Shown here: one piece after another, positions 55,105 to 62,885 of the stretch
Layout of the letters: each line of letters starts with the position of its first letter
Numbering within the stretch: the first letter of the stretch is position 1
Origin: Motilibacter deserti
Lineage (GTDB): Bacteria; Actinomycetota; Actinomycetes; Motilibacterales; Motilibacteraceae
DNA: 64,000 nt
Reading direction: 5' to 3'
NCBI RefSeq assembly: GCF_011250635.1
Contig: NZ_JAANNP010000001.1
Coordinates: forward strand, 962,933-1,026,932
Translations under genes and position numbers: made by a program
The notes under the pieces: generated by a model
The model's database searches: none
The model's input: only the letters and a program-made list of their open reading frames with translations
What the model was told of the DNA's origin: nothing

Positions 55105-56818
55105 CCCCGGGCGCGCCAGCGGTGAGCGCCGGCTCGGGCCGCACGAGCACGACGGTGCACTCCGCCTCCCGGCTCAGCGTCGCCGTCGCACTGCCCTCCG
55201 CGAGCACGCCGAGGCCAGAGTGCGACGGGGCGCCGACCGCCACCGCACGGGCCGCCCGCCGGTTGGCGTGCTCGGCGATGGTGTGCCCGACGGCGGCGTG
55301 GCCGCCGACGCTACGCAGCACGAACCCCCGGGCCGGGACGCGCTCCTCGCCCAGCCGGGCGAGCAGGGCGCTCACCGTCGTGCGGGCCTGCTCCAGCGTC
55401 TCGCGCTCGGTCGCCACGTCCTCGACCACGGCGGTCTCGTGCACGTGCAGCACCTCGAGCGGGCGGTCCACGGCCTTGGCGATGCGCACCGCCGCGTCGA
55501 GGACGGCGCCCGCGTCGGGACGGTCGTCGAGCGCGACCACCACCGGCCCGGCGGCGTCGGCCCACCCGGCGCCCTGACCCACCCCCTGGCCGACCTGGAC
55601 CAGGCTGGGCGCGACGTCCGGCCGCGGCTGCGCCACCGGCGCCTCTGCGCCGCGCTCGGCCTCCTCGAGCAGCCGGTGCCCGGTGGCCAGCGCTCCGATC
55701 GCGACGAGGAAGGCGCCGGCCCCGACGTAGAACGGCACGTGCAGCGACCAGTGGTCCGCGAGCTTGCCCGCGGCGTACGGGGCGAGGCCGCCGCCGATGA
55801 AGCGCAGGAAGCCGTACGACGAGGAGGCGATCGGGCGCTCGACGGGCGAGACCTCCATGACCGCCTGGGTCATGAGGGTGTTGTTGATGCCGATGAACGC
55901 GCCGGACACGACGGTCGCGATGATGACCGTGCGCGGGGACTCGACGTCGGCGGCGATGACGGCCAGCACGACCGCGAGGGCGGTGAAGACGGCGTACATG
56001 CTGCGGGCGGTGCCGAAACGGGCCTGCATCCGCGGCGCGACGACGACGCTGAAGAGCGCGACGAGCAGGCCCCAGCCGAAGAACACCAGGCCGAGCTTGT
56101 GGGCGTCGAGCTCCATCGGGTAGGGCGCATAGCCCAGCAGCGTGAAGAAGCCCCAGTTGTAGCAGAGCGCGGCGAGTCCCATCGTGAGCAGGCCGCGGTG
56201 GCGCAGCGCCTTGACCGGCGCGAGGACCGACGTCGGCCGGGCCGGGCGCGGTGTGGTCGGGACCAGCACGGCGGTCGCGACCAGCGCGAGCAGCATCAGC
56301 ACCGAGACGCCGAAGAACGGGCCGCGCCAGGAGACGTCGCCGAGCAGGCCGCCGAGGAGCGGTCCGACCGCGATGCCCAGCCCGAGCGCGGCCTCGTACA
56401 GGATGATCGCGCCGGCGAAGCCGCCGCTCGCGGACGCCACGATCACCGCGAGGGACGTCGCGATGAAGAGCGCGTTGCCGAGGCCCCAACCGGCCCGGAA
56501 GCCCACGATCCCGTCGACGCTGCCGGACGCGCCGGCGAGGGCCGCGAAGACGACGATGACGGCCAGCCCGGCGATCAGCGTCTTCTTGGCGCCGATGCGG
56601 CTGGACACCGCGCCGACGAACAGCATCGCGACGGCGGTCACCACGAGGTAGCTCGTGAAGAGCAGCGACACCTGGCTCGGCGTCGCGTCCAGCTCCTCGC
56701 TGATGGCCGGCAGGATCGGGTCGACCAGGCCGATGCCCATGAACGAGATGACGCAGGCGAAGGCCACGGCCCACACGGCGCGCGGCTGCCTGAAGGTGTT
56801 CGCAGAGACTGCGCTCAC
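55076..56818 (-). CDS. MFS transporter fused to universal stress protein domain
   Basis: 580 aa. Residues 1-395 are a 12-TM MFS drug-efflux-type transporter (FMGIGLVDPILPAISEELDATPSQVSLLFTSYLV, VGAVSSRIGAKKTLI). A linker leads to a C-terminal UspA domain (about 430-565): GPVVVALDDRPDAGAVLDAAVRIAKAVDRPLEVLHVHE and the nucleotide-loop-like GAPSHSGLGVLAEGSATATL. The fusion suggests ATP/stress-linked control of efflux. GTG start with GGAG 6 nt before. It lies 32 bp after the MarR gene, probably one operon. Confidence 0.9.
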   Translation of the reverse strand: MSAVSANTFRQPRAVWAVAFACVISFMGIGLVDPILPAISEELDATPSQVSLLFTSYLVVTAVAMLFVGAVSSRIGAKKTLIAGLAVIVVFAALAGASGSVDGIVGFRAGWGLGNALFIATSLAVIVASASGGFAGAIILYEAALGLGIAVGPLLGGLLGDVSWRGPFFGVSVLMLLALVATAVLVPTTPRPARPTSVLAPVKALRHRGLLTMGLAALCYNWGFFTLLGYAPYPMELDAHKLGLVFFGWGLLVALFSVVVAPRMQARFGTARSMYAVFTALAVVLAVIAADVESPRTVIIATVVSGAFIGINNTLMTQAVMEVSPVERPIASSSYGFLRFIGGGLAPYAAGKLADHWSLHVPFYVGAGAFLVAIGALATGHRLLEEAERGAEAPVAQPRPDVAPSLVQVGQGVGQGAGWADAAGPVVVALDDRPDAGAVLDAAVRIAKAVDRPLEVLHVHETAVVEDVATERETLEQARTTVSALLARLGEERVPARGFVLRSVGGHAAVGHTIAEHANRRAARAVAVGAPSHSGLGVLAEGSATATLSREAECTVVLVRPEPALTAGAPGVSRRTPATR

Positions 56819-56850
56819 GAGAACTCCACTACTCCTGATTCAATCTTCAC

Positions 56851-57255
56851 CTATTGGGAGACGGCCAGCAGCCGGCGCAGCGCAGGCAGCGCGGCGGCGA
56901 CGGCGCGGCGGTCGTCGTCGTCGAGCCGGTCCAAGAGCGCGGACAGGGCGCGTACGCGCTCCTCGCGCCGGGCGGCGAGCACCTCGGCGCCGGCCGGGGT
57001 CAGCGCGGTCAGGACGGACCGCCCGTCCTCCGGGCTCGGGTGGCGGTCGACGAAGCCGTCGCGCTCGAGCCGGCCGACCAGCTGGCTCATGGCCGGCTGG
57101 GTCACGCCTTCGGCGGCGGCCAGGTCGGACACCCGGCTCGGGCCCTCGCGGGACAGCCGGGCGAGGGTCGCCGCGGCGGTCAGGCTCAGCCCGGACTGCG
57201 GGACGAGCCGGCGGGCCACCGCGAGCAGCCGCTCCAGCACGTCCCCCGCTTGCAT
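56851..57255 (-). CDS. MarR-family transcriptional regulator
   Basis: 134 aa. Winged helix: LSLTAAATLARLSREGPSRVSDLAAAEGVTQPAMSQLVGRLERDGFVDRHPSPEDGRSVLTALTPAG, with the wing D-x-R-S. It likely represses itself and the following efflux gene. ATG 57255 with GAGG upstream fits the promoter at 57278-57306. GTG 57276 would lie almost on the -10 box and is unlikely. Confidence 0.9.
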   Translation of the reverse strand: MQAGDVLERLLAVARRLVPQSGLSLTAAATLARLSREGPSRVSDLAAAEGVTQPAMSQLVGRLERDGFVDRHPSPEDGRSVLTALTPAGAEVLAARREERVRALSALLDRLDDDDRRAVAAALPALRRLLAVSQ

Positions 57256-57277
57256 ATCAACCGTTGCCTCAAGCACC

Positions 57278-57306
57278 TGTCTAGGTTACATCATGTCCTT
57301 ATGCAA
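57278..57306 (-). promoter_or_regulatory. Promoter of the MarR-MFS operon
   Basis: On the minus strand, -35 TTGCAT (57306-57301), 17-nt spacer, -10 TAGACA (57283-57278), in an AT-richer region. TTGCATA (57250-57256) and TATGCAA (57300-57306) also form a 7-bp inverted repeat that could be the MarR operator. Confidence 0.5.
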
Positions 57307-57333
57307 CTCAGGAGCGTCTCGGGATGCGAAAAA

Positions 57334-57366
57334 GGCGCCGCACCTCCCATCAGGAGGTGCGGCGCC
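57334..57366 (-). terminator. Rho-independent terminator of the manB-SIS operon
   Basis: Perfect 14-bp stem GGCGCCGCACCTCC / GGAGGTGCGGCGCC with CATCA loop. On the minus strand it is followed by TTTTT, 31 bp after the SIS gene stop. Confidence 0.93.
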
Positions 57367-57397
57367 CGGTCGTGCGGTCAGGCGGGCGCGGCCGTGC

Positions 57398-58558
57398 TCA
57401 ACGCGCCGCGTCGCCGATGCGGGCCTTCAGCTCGACGATCGCCGGGATGGGCGAGGGGTCGACGCCAGTCGCCAGGGCGAGGTAGGTGCTCGCGAAGTCA
57501 CCCAGGCCCACCAGGGAGGCGAGCCGCTCGACGACCGTGGCCCCTTCGGCCCGCAGGACCGTCGTCGCGACGCCCCGCCCCTGCGCGATCGCCTCGACGG
57601 CGTCGGCGCGGGCGGCGGTGCGCGGGTGCTCCTCGGAGTCGCGCAGGAGGACCGCCCGCAGCCGCAGCGACGGCGGCTCCTCGAACGGGTCGCGGAACAG
57701 GTCGTCGGCGCCGTCGGCCGAGGAGGAGGCGAGCGGCCCGTCGAGGGCGACCACCTGGTTGTGGCCGGCCTCGGGCAGCGCGCCGGAGACCGCCGGGAGC
57801 TTGGCGTTCTCGGCGAGCTGGGAGGCCATGCGGTACGCCGCGGCCCCTGCGACCCCGCTGCTGCCCCAGATCATGGGCAGGGTCCCGGCGAGCGACAGCG
57901 CGAGGTCCTTGGCCGGGTTCTCCCCCACCGGCTGCCGCGGGCCGCAGCGCTCGGCGAGGCTGTCCAGCAGAGCCGCGGTGGCCTCCAGCGACTCCTCGGG
58001 GACCGCGGCCAGCCCGAGCACGTCGGCGAGGACGAGCAGCGGGACAGACAGCGACCAGAAGCTCGCCCGCGGCAGGCGCCCGCCCGCGTCGACGGGCAGG
58101 TGCACCCCGCGGGCGCGCTCGCCGGCCGCCGCGAGCCGGCTGCCCGCCGCCCCGACGGTGACGACGCGCGACCCGCGCCGCGCCGCCTCCTCGACCACGA
58201 GGAGCGTCTCCTCCGTCGACCCGCTGCACGACACGCCGACCACGAGGTCGAGCGGCCCCACCCAGCCGGGCAGCACCAGGTCGTGGACCGGCAGCACCTG
58301 CACCGGGCAGCTCGGGCCGCTGACGGCCGCGAGGACGTCGGCGGCGATGCCGGAGCCGCCGACCCCCACGGCGACCACCGAGCGCGGGCGGCCGTCCTCG
58401 GCAACGGCCGCGACCCCGGCCTCGCGGGCGGCGCGGGCCGCGGCGCGTACCTGGGCGCCGGAGCTGGCGCAGGCCTGCAGCATCCCGCCCGAGTCCGCGC
58501 CGGCCAGCCCTTCGGGGTCGCTCAGCAGGGCGTCGTCGGCGACCAGCGCTCCCGTCAC
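57398..58558 (-). CDS. SIS domain protein (phosphoglucose/phosphomannose isomerase-like)
   Basis: 386 aa with two SIS-like halves: VAVGVGGSGIAADVLAAVSGPS, VGVSCSGSTEETLLVVEEAARRGSRVVTV and LPMIWGSSGVAGAAAYRMASQLAENAKLPAVSGALPEAGHNQVV (Glu and His of the isomerase active site). Probably interconverts mannose/fructose/glucose-6-phosphates, delivering mannose-6-phosphate to ManB for GDP-mannose and cell-envelope glycans. Encoded 13 bp after the Trm112 gene; ends the operon. Confidence 0.88.
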   Translation of the reverse strand: MTGALVADDALLSDPEGLAGADSGGMLQACASSGAQVRAAARAAREAGVAAVAEDGRPRSVVAVGVGGSGIAADVLAAVSGPSCPVQVLPVHDLVLPGWVGPLDLVVGVSCSGSTEETLLVVEEAARRGSRVVTVGAAGSRLAAAGERARGVHLPVDAGGRLPRASFWSLSVPLLVLADVLGLAAVPEESLEATAALLDSLAERCGPRQPVGENPAKDLALSLAGTLPMIWGSSGVAGAAAYRMASQLAENAKLPAVSGALPEAGHNQVVALDGPLASSSADGADDLFRDPFEEPPSLRLRAVLLRDSEEHPRTAARADAVEAIAQGRGVATTVLRAEGATVVERLASLVGLGDFASTYLALATGVDPSPIPAIVELKARIGDAAR

Positions 58559-58571
58559 TTGGGGGCTCCCC

Positions 58572-58847
58572 TCAGGCAGGGTCCGGGCCCGGGGCCGGGC
58601 CGTCCGTCCCGATTGTGTCGGTCGCGCCGCCCGGGCCGCCCGCGGGCCGCGCTTCGTCGAGCAGCAGCACCGGGATGCCGTCGCGCACCGGGAACGCGAG
58701 GCCGCAGGAGGCCCCGGTGCAGACCAGCTCCGACCGCTCGGCGTCCACGCGCAGCGGCGAGCGGTCCTGCGGGCAGGCGAGGACCTCGAGGAGCCAGCCG
58801 TCGAGCCCGAGCGCCTCGGCGCCGGCCGCGTCCGGGCCGGCGGTCAC
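58572..58847 (-). CDS. Trm112 family protein
   Basis: 91-aa zinc-ribbon-like protein: [49 protein letters not shown] with Cys ligands CPxD and CxxxxC. Family members stabilise methyltransferases or stay uncharacterised in actinobacteria. GTG 58847 overlaps the manB stop (GTGA). The end (about 70-91) is disordered. Confidence 0.9.
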   Translation of the reverse strand: MTAGPDAAGAEALGLDGWLLEVLACPQDRSPLRVDAERSELVCTGASCGLAFPVRDGIPVLLLDEARPAGGPGGATDTIGTDGPAPGPDPA

Positions 58848-60214
58848 GACTGCGCCCGCACGATGGCGAGGACCTCGTCGCGCAGCGCCTCCATGGCCGG
58901 CCGGTCCGCCGCCTCGACATTGAGCCGGAGCAGCGGCTCGGTGTTGGACTTGCGCAGGTTGAACCACCAGTCCGCGTGCGTGAACGTCAGCCCGTCGAGC
59001 CGGTCGACCTCGACGCCCTCGCGCGAGCCGAACTCCTTCTCGACGGCCGCGCTGCGCTCGTCGGCGTCGGCGACCGTGCTGTTGACCTCGCCGGAGGCGC
59101 TGTAGCGGGTGTAGGCCGCCAGCAGCTGCGACAGCGTCGAGCCGGCGGGTGTCTCGCCGAGCGCGGCAAGCGTGTGCAGGGCCGCGAGCATGCCGGAGTC
59201 GGCGCGCCAGAACTCGCGGAAGTAGAAGTGGCCCGAGTGCTCCCCGCCGAAGACGGCGCCGGTCTCGGCCATGTCCGCCTTGATGAACGAGTGGCCGACG
59301 CGCGACCGGAACGGCGTGCCGCCGTTCTCGCGGACGATCTCCGGGACCGAGCGCGAGGTGATCAGGTTGTGGATGACCGTCGCGCCCGGCTCCTTGGCCA
59401 GCTCGCGGACCGCCACCAGCGAGGTGATCGTCGACGGCGAGACGAGCTCGCCGCGCTCGTCGACGACGAAGCAGCGGTCGGCGTCGCCGTCGAACGCGAG
59501 GCCGATGTCCGCCCCGTGCTCGCGGACCGCGGCCTGCAGGTCGACGAGGTTCTCCGGCTCGATCGGGTTGGCCTCGTGGTTCGGGAAGTTGCCGTCGAGC
59601 TCGAAGTACATCGGCACGACCTCGAACGGCAGCCCCTCGAACACCACCGGCGCGGTGTGGCCGGCCATGCCGTTGCCGGCGTCGACCACGACCTTGAGCG
59701 GGCGGGCGCCCGACAGGTCGACGAGCTTCTTGAGGTGGTCGGCGTAGTCCTGCAGCACGTCGCGCTTCTCGACGGTGCCGCGCGTCGCGACGGGCTCCGG
59801 CAGCCCGTTGTCGAGGTAGTCGCTCACGAGCTCGGCGATGTCGCGCAGGCCCGACTCCTGGCCCACCGGCGTCGCGCCCGCACGGCACATCTTGATGCCG
59901 TTGTACTTGGCCGGGTTGTGCGAGGCGGTGAACATCGCTCCCGCCCGGTCCAACGAGCCCGAGGCGAAGTAGAGCTGGTCGGTCGACGCGAGGCCGATGT
60001 CGATGACCGACGCGCCCTGGCTCGTCATTCCGTCGGCGAACGCTGCCGCCAGCCCCGGCGACGACGGCCGCATGTCCCGCCCGATCACGGCCCGGTCCAC
60101 GCCGAGCACCTTGACGAACGCCACCCCCACCGCGCGGGCCAGCTCCTCGGTGACGTCGGTGCCCACCAGCCCGCGGACGTCGTATGCCTTGATGATCTTC
60201 GACAGGTCTGCCAC
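58844..60214 (-). CDS. manB: Phosphomannomutase/phosphoglucomutase
   Basis: 456-aa alpha-D-phosphohexomutase converting mannose-6-P to mannose-1-P (and possibly glucose phosphates). Phosphoserine loop [11 protein letters not shown], Mg loop DGDADRC, sugar loop [10 protein letters not shown] and phosphate loop [13 protein letters not shown] 60214 ([18 protein letters not shown]) is the usual family start; the frame to 60271 is longer but unlikely. First of manB-Trm112-SIS. Supplies GDP-mannose for lipoglycans and glycoproteins. Confidence 0.96.
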   Translation of the reverse strand: MADLSKIIKAYDVRGLVGTDVTEELARAVGVAFVKVLGVDRAVIGRDMRPSSPGLAAAFADGMTSQGASVIDIGLASTDQLYFASGSLDRAGAMFTASHNPAKYNGIKMCRAGATPVGQESGLRDIAELVSDYLDNGLPEPVATRGTVEKRDVLQDYADHLKKLVDLSGARPLKVVVDAGNGMAGHTAPVVFEGLPFEVVPMYFELDGNFPNHEANPIEPENLVDLQAAVREHGADIGLAFDGDADRCFVVDERGELVSPSTITSLVAVRELAKEPGATVIHNLITSRSVPEIVRENGGTPFRSRVGHSFIKADMAETGAVFGGEHSGHFYFREFWRADSGMLAALHTLAALGETPAGSTLSQLLAAYTRYSASGEVNSTVADADERSAAVEKEFGSREGVEVDRLDGLTFTHADWWFNLRKSNTEPLLRLNVEAADRPAMEALRDEVLAIVRAQS

Positions 60215-60280
60215 AGGCGGGAGCCTATCTGCGCGCGGGACGGCGCCGACCGAGCGCGGGCGCTCCTGCACGCGGCAGGG

Positions 60281-60652
60281 TCAGCTGTCCGGGCTGCGCA
60301 GCACGCGCAGGTGGCCGCGGCGCCCCTGCGTCGGCGGGGCGGCGAACGTCCCCGTGCGCTGGTCCTGGTCGTGGGGCAGCGGGCGGGCGGCCTCGCGCAC
60401 GGCGTCCGCGAGCGCCTCGATGTCGTCGCTCGTTGGCTCCGGGTCGGCCGCGCCGACGGCGAGCCGGACGACCTCCCAGCCGCGCGGAGCGGTCAGCCGC
60501 TCGGCGTGCTCGGCGCAGAGGTCGTAGCAGTGCGGCTCGGCGTAGGTCGCCAAGGGGCCGAGGACCGCGGTGGAGTCGGCGTAGACGTAGGTCAACGTCG
60601 CCACGGCAGGACGCCCGCAGGCAGTGCGGGTGCAACGGCGGGCGGGTCTCAC
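60281..60652 (-). CDS. DUF3499 family protein
   Basis: 123-aa actinobacterial protein: RRCTRTACGRPAVATLTYVYADSTAVLGPLATYAEPHCYDLCAEHAERLTAPRGWEVVRL. CTRTAC and HCYDLCAEH are a likely zinc site. It regularly sits between manB and the zincin-like gene. GTG 60652. A disordered C-terminus follows. Function unknown. Confidence 0.93.
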   Translation of the reverse strand: MRPARRCTRTACGRPAVATLTYVYADSTAVLGPLATYAEPHCYDLCAEHAERLTAPRGWEVVRLAVGAADPEPTSDDIEALADAVREAARPLPHDQDQRTGTFAAPPTQGRRGHLRVLRSPDS

Positions 60653-60817
60653 AGCCGCTCACCTTAAAGCCCGGCACCGACGAACCCGCCGATCCGCGCC
60701 GCCTGCGACGTCGTGTCGCGCCCGGACGGCGCAACGCTGCAGGAACCCGGCGCCCCGCTCGCGCGTTCTGGCCCGTCCTGCGCGCCCTGCCCACGCCGGT
60801 CGGGGATACTGCCGGGC

Positions 60818-61246
60818 ATGCTGAGCTCGCGCCGCCGTGACCGCCACGGGCGCGGGATCCGCGGCCCGCTCGGGCCGCCCTCCGTACCTCTCAGCCGGTC
60901 CCGCGCCGAGGTCTTTGACGGCCTCGTCCTCGACGCCGTCGAGCACCTCGAGCGGCGCTGGGAGGACCGGATGCGCGACATCGAGATCGGGGTGGAGAAC
61001 GTCCCGCCGGTCGAGGCCCCGCCGGACAGCCCCGACCCCGTCCCGCTCGGGCGCGCGTTCCCGCGCGTGGGCGACCTGCCGCCGCGGATCGTGGTCTACC
61101 GCCGCCCGCTCGAGACGCGGGCGCTGGACCGGCGCGACCTGGCCGACCTCGTGCAGGACGTCGTCACCGAGCAGGTGGCCGAGCTGCTCGGCGTCGACCC
61201 CGCGACCCTCGACCCGGGCTACGGCGGCCCGGCCGAGGACGACTGA
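60818..61246 (+). CDS. Metallopeptidase-family (zincin-like) protein, catalytic motif degenerate
   Basis: 142 aa. Family pattern: FDGLVLDAVEHLERRWEDRMRDIEIGVENVPPV, LPPRIVVYRRPLETRALDRRDLADLVQDVVTEQVAELLGVDP. The HExxH motif expected at VVHEIAHHFG reads VVTEQVAELLG, so only Glu remains and zinc-protease activity is unlikely. Divergent from DUF3499, as in other actinobacteria. ATG 60818; no strong ribosome-binding site. Confidence 0.88.
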   Translation: MLSSRRRDRHGRGIRGPLGPPSVPLSRSRAEVFDGLVLDAVEHLERRWEDRMRDIEIGVENVPPVEAPPDSPDPVPLGRAFPRVGDLPPRIVVYRRPLETRALDRRDLADLVQDVVTEQVAELLGVDPATLDPGYGGPAEDD

Positions 61247-61266
61247 CCCACCCCCACCCCCTCGCG

Positions 61267-61339
61267 CTGATCATGCGAAGTTGGCGAGTTGTCCCCAGGC
61301 ACGCCGGCTGTGGACAACTCGCCACATGTGCATGATCAG
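61267..61339. repeat. Long palindrome with two DnaA-box-like 9-mers
   Basis: 28-nt arms (61267-61294 and 61312-61339) with 23 paired positions: CTGATCATGC plus TGGCGAGTTGTCC, each mirrored, around a 5-nt mismatch; 17-nt loop. TTGTCCCCA (61289-61297) and TGTGGACAA (61309-61317) resemble the high-GC actinobacterial DnaA box TTGTCCACA in opposite orientation. It sits between convergent genes. Confidence 0.8.
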
Positions 61340-61379
61340 CAAGTTGTGGGGTGGTGGGCCGCAGGCGGGTCGGCGCGGG

Positions 61380-62885
61380 CTAGTCGCGGCCGAGCGTCGG
61401 GTCGGCGTGCACCGCCGGGACCGGCACGGCGACCGGGGCCGGGCGCAGCGGCAGGGCGGTGAGCATCGGCCCGCGCTCCTCCGCCTCGCGCAAGGTGGCC
61501 CCGGCGGAGACCGCCCCCGAGCCGCCCTCCACCACGAGCAGCACGGAGTACGCCGCGGCGACGTCGGTGTCCAGCGGCACCAGGACCGAGCTGCCCGCCC
61601 CGACGAGGACCGTCCGCGCGGGCGGGGCCTCCTGGCCGGGCTGCGCGAGCGGCACGACGCGCACGGTCGCCCCGCCCTCCGCGGCGGTGAGCAGCAGCTC
61701 CGCGAGCCGGCCCTCCCCCACCGCGACGTAGGGCAGGGTCGCCGACTCGCCGCTGCGCAGGGGCTCGACGGCCGCGGTGTAGGCGAGCTCGCCGGGGGTC
61801 GTGCCCTCGCCCTGCGCGGTGCCCTGGCGCATGAGGACGCCGGCGGTGACCGGGACGTCGGACGACAGCTCCAGCGCGACCGCCTGCCGCCCCAGCAGGT
61901 CGCCCAGGTCGACCTCGGCCACCGAGCCGGCCGGCACGCTCACGGCGGCCAGCGAGTCCGGCTCGACCTCGCCGTCCACGCCGAGCGCGCGCACCGAGAC
62001 GACGGCCCCGGCCGTGCCGGGCGCCAGGATCTGGAGCAGCCGGCTGCCGCTGCCCTGCAGGACGGCCGGGACCACGACGCGAGATGCCGGCGCGGCGGCA
62101 GCAGGCACCCAGTCGGTGCCGAGCGGCTGCAGGCCGTCGTACTGGTCGTCGCGCAGCGCGGCCGACACCCGCCCCTCGCGCGCCACCACGTGCACGCCGT
62201 AGCGGTCGGCGGGCGCCGCGGCGTCGAGCCGGAGGACCTGCTGGGAGCGCGGGCCGACCCCTACCGAGCGCAGCGTCGGCGCGTCGAGCGGGCCGTCCGG
62301 CCCCCACAGCTCCACGTCGACGACCGCCGCGGCCTCGTCGGGGTTGGTCAGGAACAGCGTCGCGCTGCGCCCCACCTCGGCCCCGCCGCCGACGAGCCAG
62401 GTCTCGGTGCCGGCTCGGTCGCACCCGCCGAGGGCGATACCGCGCCCGAGCCCGGTTCCCGTGCGCGAGAACTGCGCCGCGGCGAGGCCGGGGGCGACCG
62501 CTCCCGTGCCGCGGGTGAGGACCGGCCCGGTCTGCGGGACCACGGGGGCGACGACGGCCCGCCCCCGCGTACGCGACAGCTCGGCGCCGCCCGCCTGCTC
62601 CAGCCGCCCGCGGCCGGCGAGCCGGTCGACGGTGAGCTGGCCGCGGACGTCCTCGGCCCGCTCGGCCGGGGCGGCCGCCGCGATGACCGACGAGGTCACG
62701 CCGGTCGCCGAAGGGGCAGGGCAGGCGAGCGCGGCGGCGGCGACGGGCACCGAGCGCGCGCCCGCCGGTGACGAGGAGACGGGCTCGGGCTTGATCGCGC
62801 GGGCCGTGCCGACGCCCGCGGCGAGCACGAGCAGGACGGCGGCGAGCGCGAGCCCCGGCCCGGGCCGGCGTGAGGTGCGGGTCAT
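61380..62885 (-). CDS. DUF5719 family exported protein
   Basis: 501 aa. An N-terminal TM/signal segment (GLALAAVLLVLAAGVGTARA) is followed by a long beta-rich extracytoplasmic region without recognisable catalytic residues (DLFLTNPDEAAAVVDVELWGPDGPLD-like repeats; GVGPRSQQVLRLDAAAP). DUF5719 genes follow large glycosyltransferase genes in actinobacteria. ATG 62885 overlaps the upstream gene's stop (ATGA), indicating a shared envelope function. Confidence 0.88.
   Translation of the reverse strand: MTRTSRRPGPGLALAAVLLVLAAGVGTARAIKPEPVSSSPAGARSVPVAAAALACPAPSATGVTSSVIAAAAPAERAEDVRGQLTVDRLAGRGRLEQAGGAELSRTRGRAVVAPVVPQTGPVLTRGTGAVAPGLAAAQFSRTGTGLGRGIALGGCDRAGTETWLVGGGAEVGRSATLFLTNPDEAAAVVDVELWGPDGPLDAPTLRSVGVGPRSQQVLRLDAAAPADRYGVHVVAREGRVSAALRDDQYDGLQPLGTDWVPAAAAPASRVVVPAVLQGSGSRLLQILAPGTAGAVVSVRALGVDGEVEPDSLAAVSVPAGSVAEVDLGDLLGRQAVALELSSDVPVTAGVLMRQGTAQGEGTTPGELAYTAAVEPLRSGESATLPYVAVGEGRLAELLLTAAEGGATVRVVPLAQPGQEAPPARTVLVGAGSSVLVPLDTDVAAAYSVLLVVEGGSGAVSAGATLREAEERGPMLTALPLRPAPVAVPVPAVHADPTLGRD

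Noticed and set aside
55220-60667. 1815-aa plus-strand open frame
   Set aside because: Runs antisense through MFS-Usp, MarR, SIS, Trm112 and manB, which all have clear motifs; translation is Arg/Ala/Gly low complexity.
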